DNA of 64,000 nucleotides from Blasia pusilla (lineage: Eukaryota; Marchantiophyta; Marchantiopsida; Blasiales). The notes beneath the pieces were generated by a model that made no database searches, was not told the DNA's origin, and was given only the letters and a program-made list of their open reading frames with translations. Position numbers and translations under genes: made by a program. Positions 62,673-64,000 of this stretch are shown here, piece after piece. The DNA lies in NCBI GenBank assembly GCA_050084515.1, contig CM114271.1, positions 66,898,001 through 66,962,000 on the forward strand, in the 5' to 3' direction. The first letter of the stretch is position 1. Each line of letters begins with the position of its first letter.

Positions 62673-64000
62673 GACGTATGCATACATGTCATCTTCTTGA
62701 CCCTACCCTATCATAATATGTAAAAGAAAACTTCCCAAAATGGAAAGTTGATCAGGCCCAAATAGGGAGTTTTTTCTCTCAAATTGTTAGCTCTTCAAAT
62801 TAGCTCCAAGTAAGCCCCAAATAGGGGATAATCTCCACACTCATGTTATCCTCCTTGTCAACACGTCATCCTAGATTGATTAGGACCAACATCCAACTTC
62901 CTCGGATACACCACATAGATATTCTCAACTCCAATAGCTTGATGTAGGATTTGATCCCAATCTCATTCTCCCATTATGCATGCTATATAACCAATACAAA
63001 AGTACTCCAAGATTGTCCTATCATTGTGGATATCTCAATCACTTATTACCTTCTCACCAAACTCCCGATTTAAGAAATCTTCATCTTACCTCGATGCAAA
63101 AGTCCATGCTACAATACTCTCTGAGGAAAATAAACCCAAATAGTAAGATGCATGTTATCTAAGCACCATCTCCTCATCATTATCCTCATACTAATGAGCT
63201 TTAGTTGCATCTTATTGATTCGAGTGTAGATTACAACTCAACTCATTTCTTTCTCCTTGTTTGATTTCATAAGTATTATTAGTTTGTATTTGATCATCAC
63301 AAACCTCCTTGCAAATGGTTTTTTTGTTATCGTTCTCGTATATGCATGTTGTACTTCTAAAAAAATTGGAATTCCTCTCATTTTAATCTCCTTGTCTTAT
63401 ATATGCTCTTACTCCGTCTTAGTCAATCTGGCCATCACGCACCAAAAGTGTTGTCTTTCAAATTAAACTTGTGTACTTATTCACTTTTAAATACATGGGC
63501 TATATTGTGATGCTATGAGTCGATAGCTAGAATTTCATTTCACACTCTAATATTGATACGCTTAATCTCTAATCTCAAGTAGGTACAATAATTTAGAACA
63601 TGAATCCCATCATGCCGTGGTAGTTTTCACATGCCTCTATTCAATGTGCACATCCACGAAATGACATATATCGCCAAGGCTTATGCTTACATCAACTATG
63701 AAGAAAATTCAATAGCACGACTGTCATGACCATACGGATTATGTCGTAGAGTATAGTGTGCTAGTAGAGGCCGTACCTTATGTAGGGCTGTAGTGTCTAG
63801 GTAGAGATGCGATTTCATACATAGGGTGGGGGGTTACTCAGTTGAGGGTGACTTTTCCAGTAGGGCTCGCTCTTAGGTTGGAGGATATAGTGTGGAGTGC
63901 ACTCAAAGAACAATTGGTTCTTTGAGTTGAGCCTGTTGCGTTGGGAATTAGTCTTGGTAGTGAGTAGAGCTCTTGGCTATGATGGCTCCCGCAAGCTTCG
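60833..64000. other. Intergenic region, no gene recognised
   Basis: Only short frames, none with a recognisable domain (the longest is 61192-61566 +). A TC microsatellite lies at about 62623-62669. Confidence 0.5.
62623..62669. repeat. (TC)n microsatellite
   Basis: About 23 uninterrupted TC units, the longest simple repeat in the window. Confidence 0.95.

Noticed and set aside
1-64000. tRNA genes
   Set aside because: A visual scan for GTTC-type T-arms with matching acceptor stems found none that folded. A covariance-model scan would be decisive and I could not run it.

Overview
This 64 kb window looks like nuclear DNA of a land plant or close streptophyte relative. It is gene-poor, mostly AT-rich, intron-containing and full of transposon debris. 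The evidence is a plant-type F-box/kelch gene, an NAD(P)H-hydrate dehydratase with a long N-terminal targeting region, a plant-like BRE (BRCC45/BABAM2) gene, (GA)n/(CT)n tracts in 5' regions, and a plant-mitochondrial-style rrn18 fragment. LINEs with a restriction-like endonuclease tail hint at a seed-free plant (bryophyte or lycophyte), but I cannot fix the species.

Layout. 1-9017: AT-rich, no supportable gene. 9018-14577: transposon cluster, namely a diverged LTR-like element, local tandem duplications, and a broken minus-strand LINE whose reverse transcriptase is split by a solo LTR with a perfect 5-bp target duplication. 16979-17352: a perfect hairpin fused to the 3' end of a mitochondrial-type small-subunit rRNA fragment, then a dispersed repeat. 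19791-21092: intronless F-box/kelch gene (+). 22.4-25.4 kb: small repeats and foldbacks. 27068-31813: ten-exon NAXD gene (-). 31.8-39.1 kb: GC-rich sequence followed by three tandem-repeat fields. 39559-40122: intronless NIP7 (-). 40.7-44.5 kb: miniature Helitron-like elements and a decayed LTR-like direct-repeat pair. 49575-50293: a 5'-truncated LINE with a 10-bp target duplication. 51066-56958: twelve-exon BRE gene (+) with a probable GC-AG intron. 59.3-60.9 kb: a tandem duplication, a foldback MITE and a tail-to-tail Helitron pair. The rest shows no gene I can support.

The four intact genes are unrelated housekeeping or regulatory genes and form no pathway or cluster: ubiquitin-ligase substrate selection (F-box), repair of damaged NAD(P)H (NAXD), 60S ribosome maturation (NIP7) and K63-deubiquitinase scaffolding (BRE). 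I rebuilt the exon structures of NAXD and BRE by eye. Every junction keeps reading phase and uses GT-AG, except one GC-AG intron in BRE.

I saw no convincing new multi-gene system. The most unusual observations are the rRNA-end/hairpin junction, the two tail-to-tail Helitron pairs, the repeat-bearing N-terminus of NAXD, and the satellite-like array downstream of NIP7.
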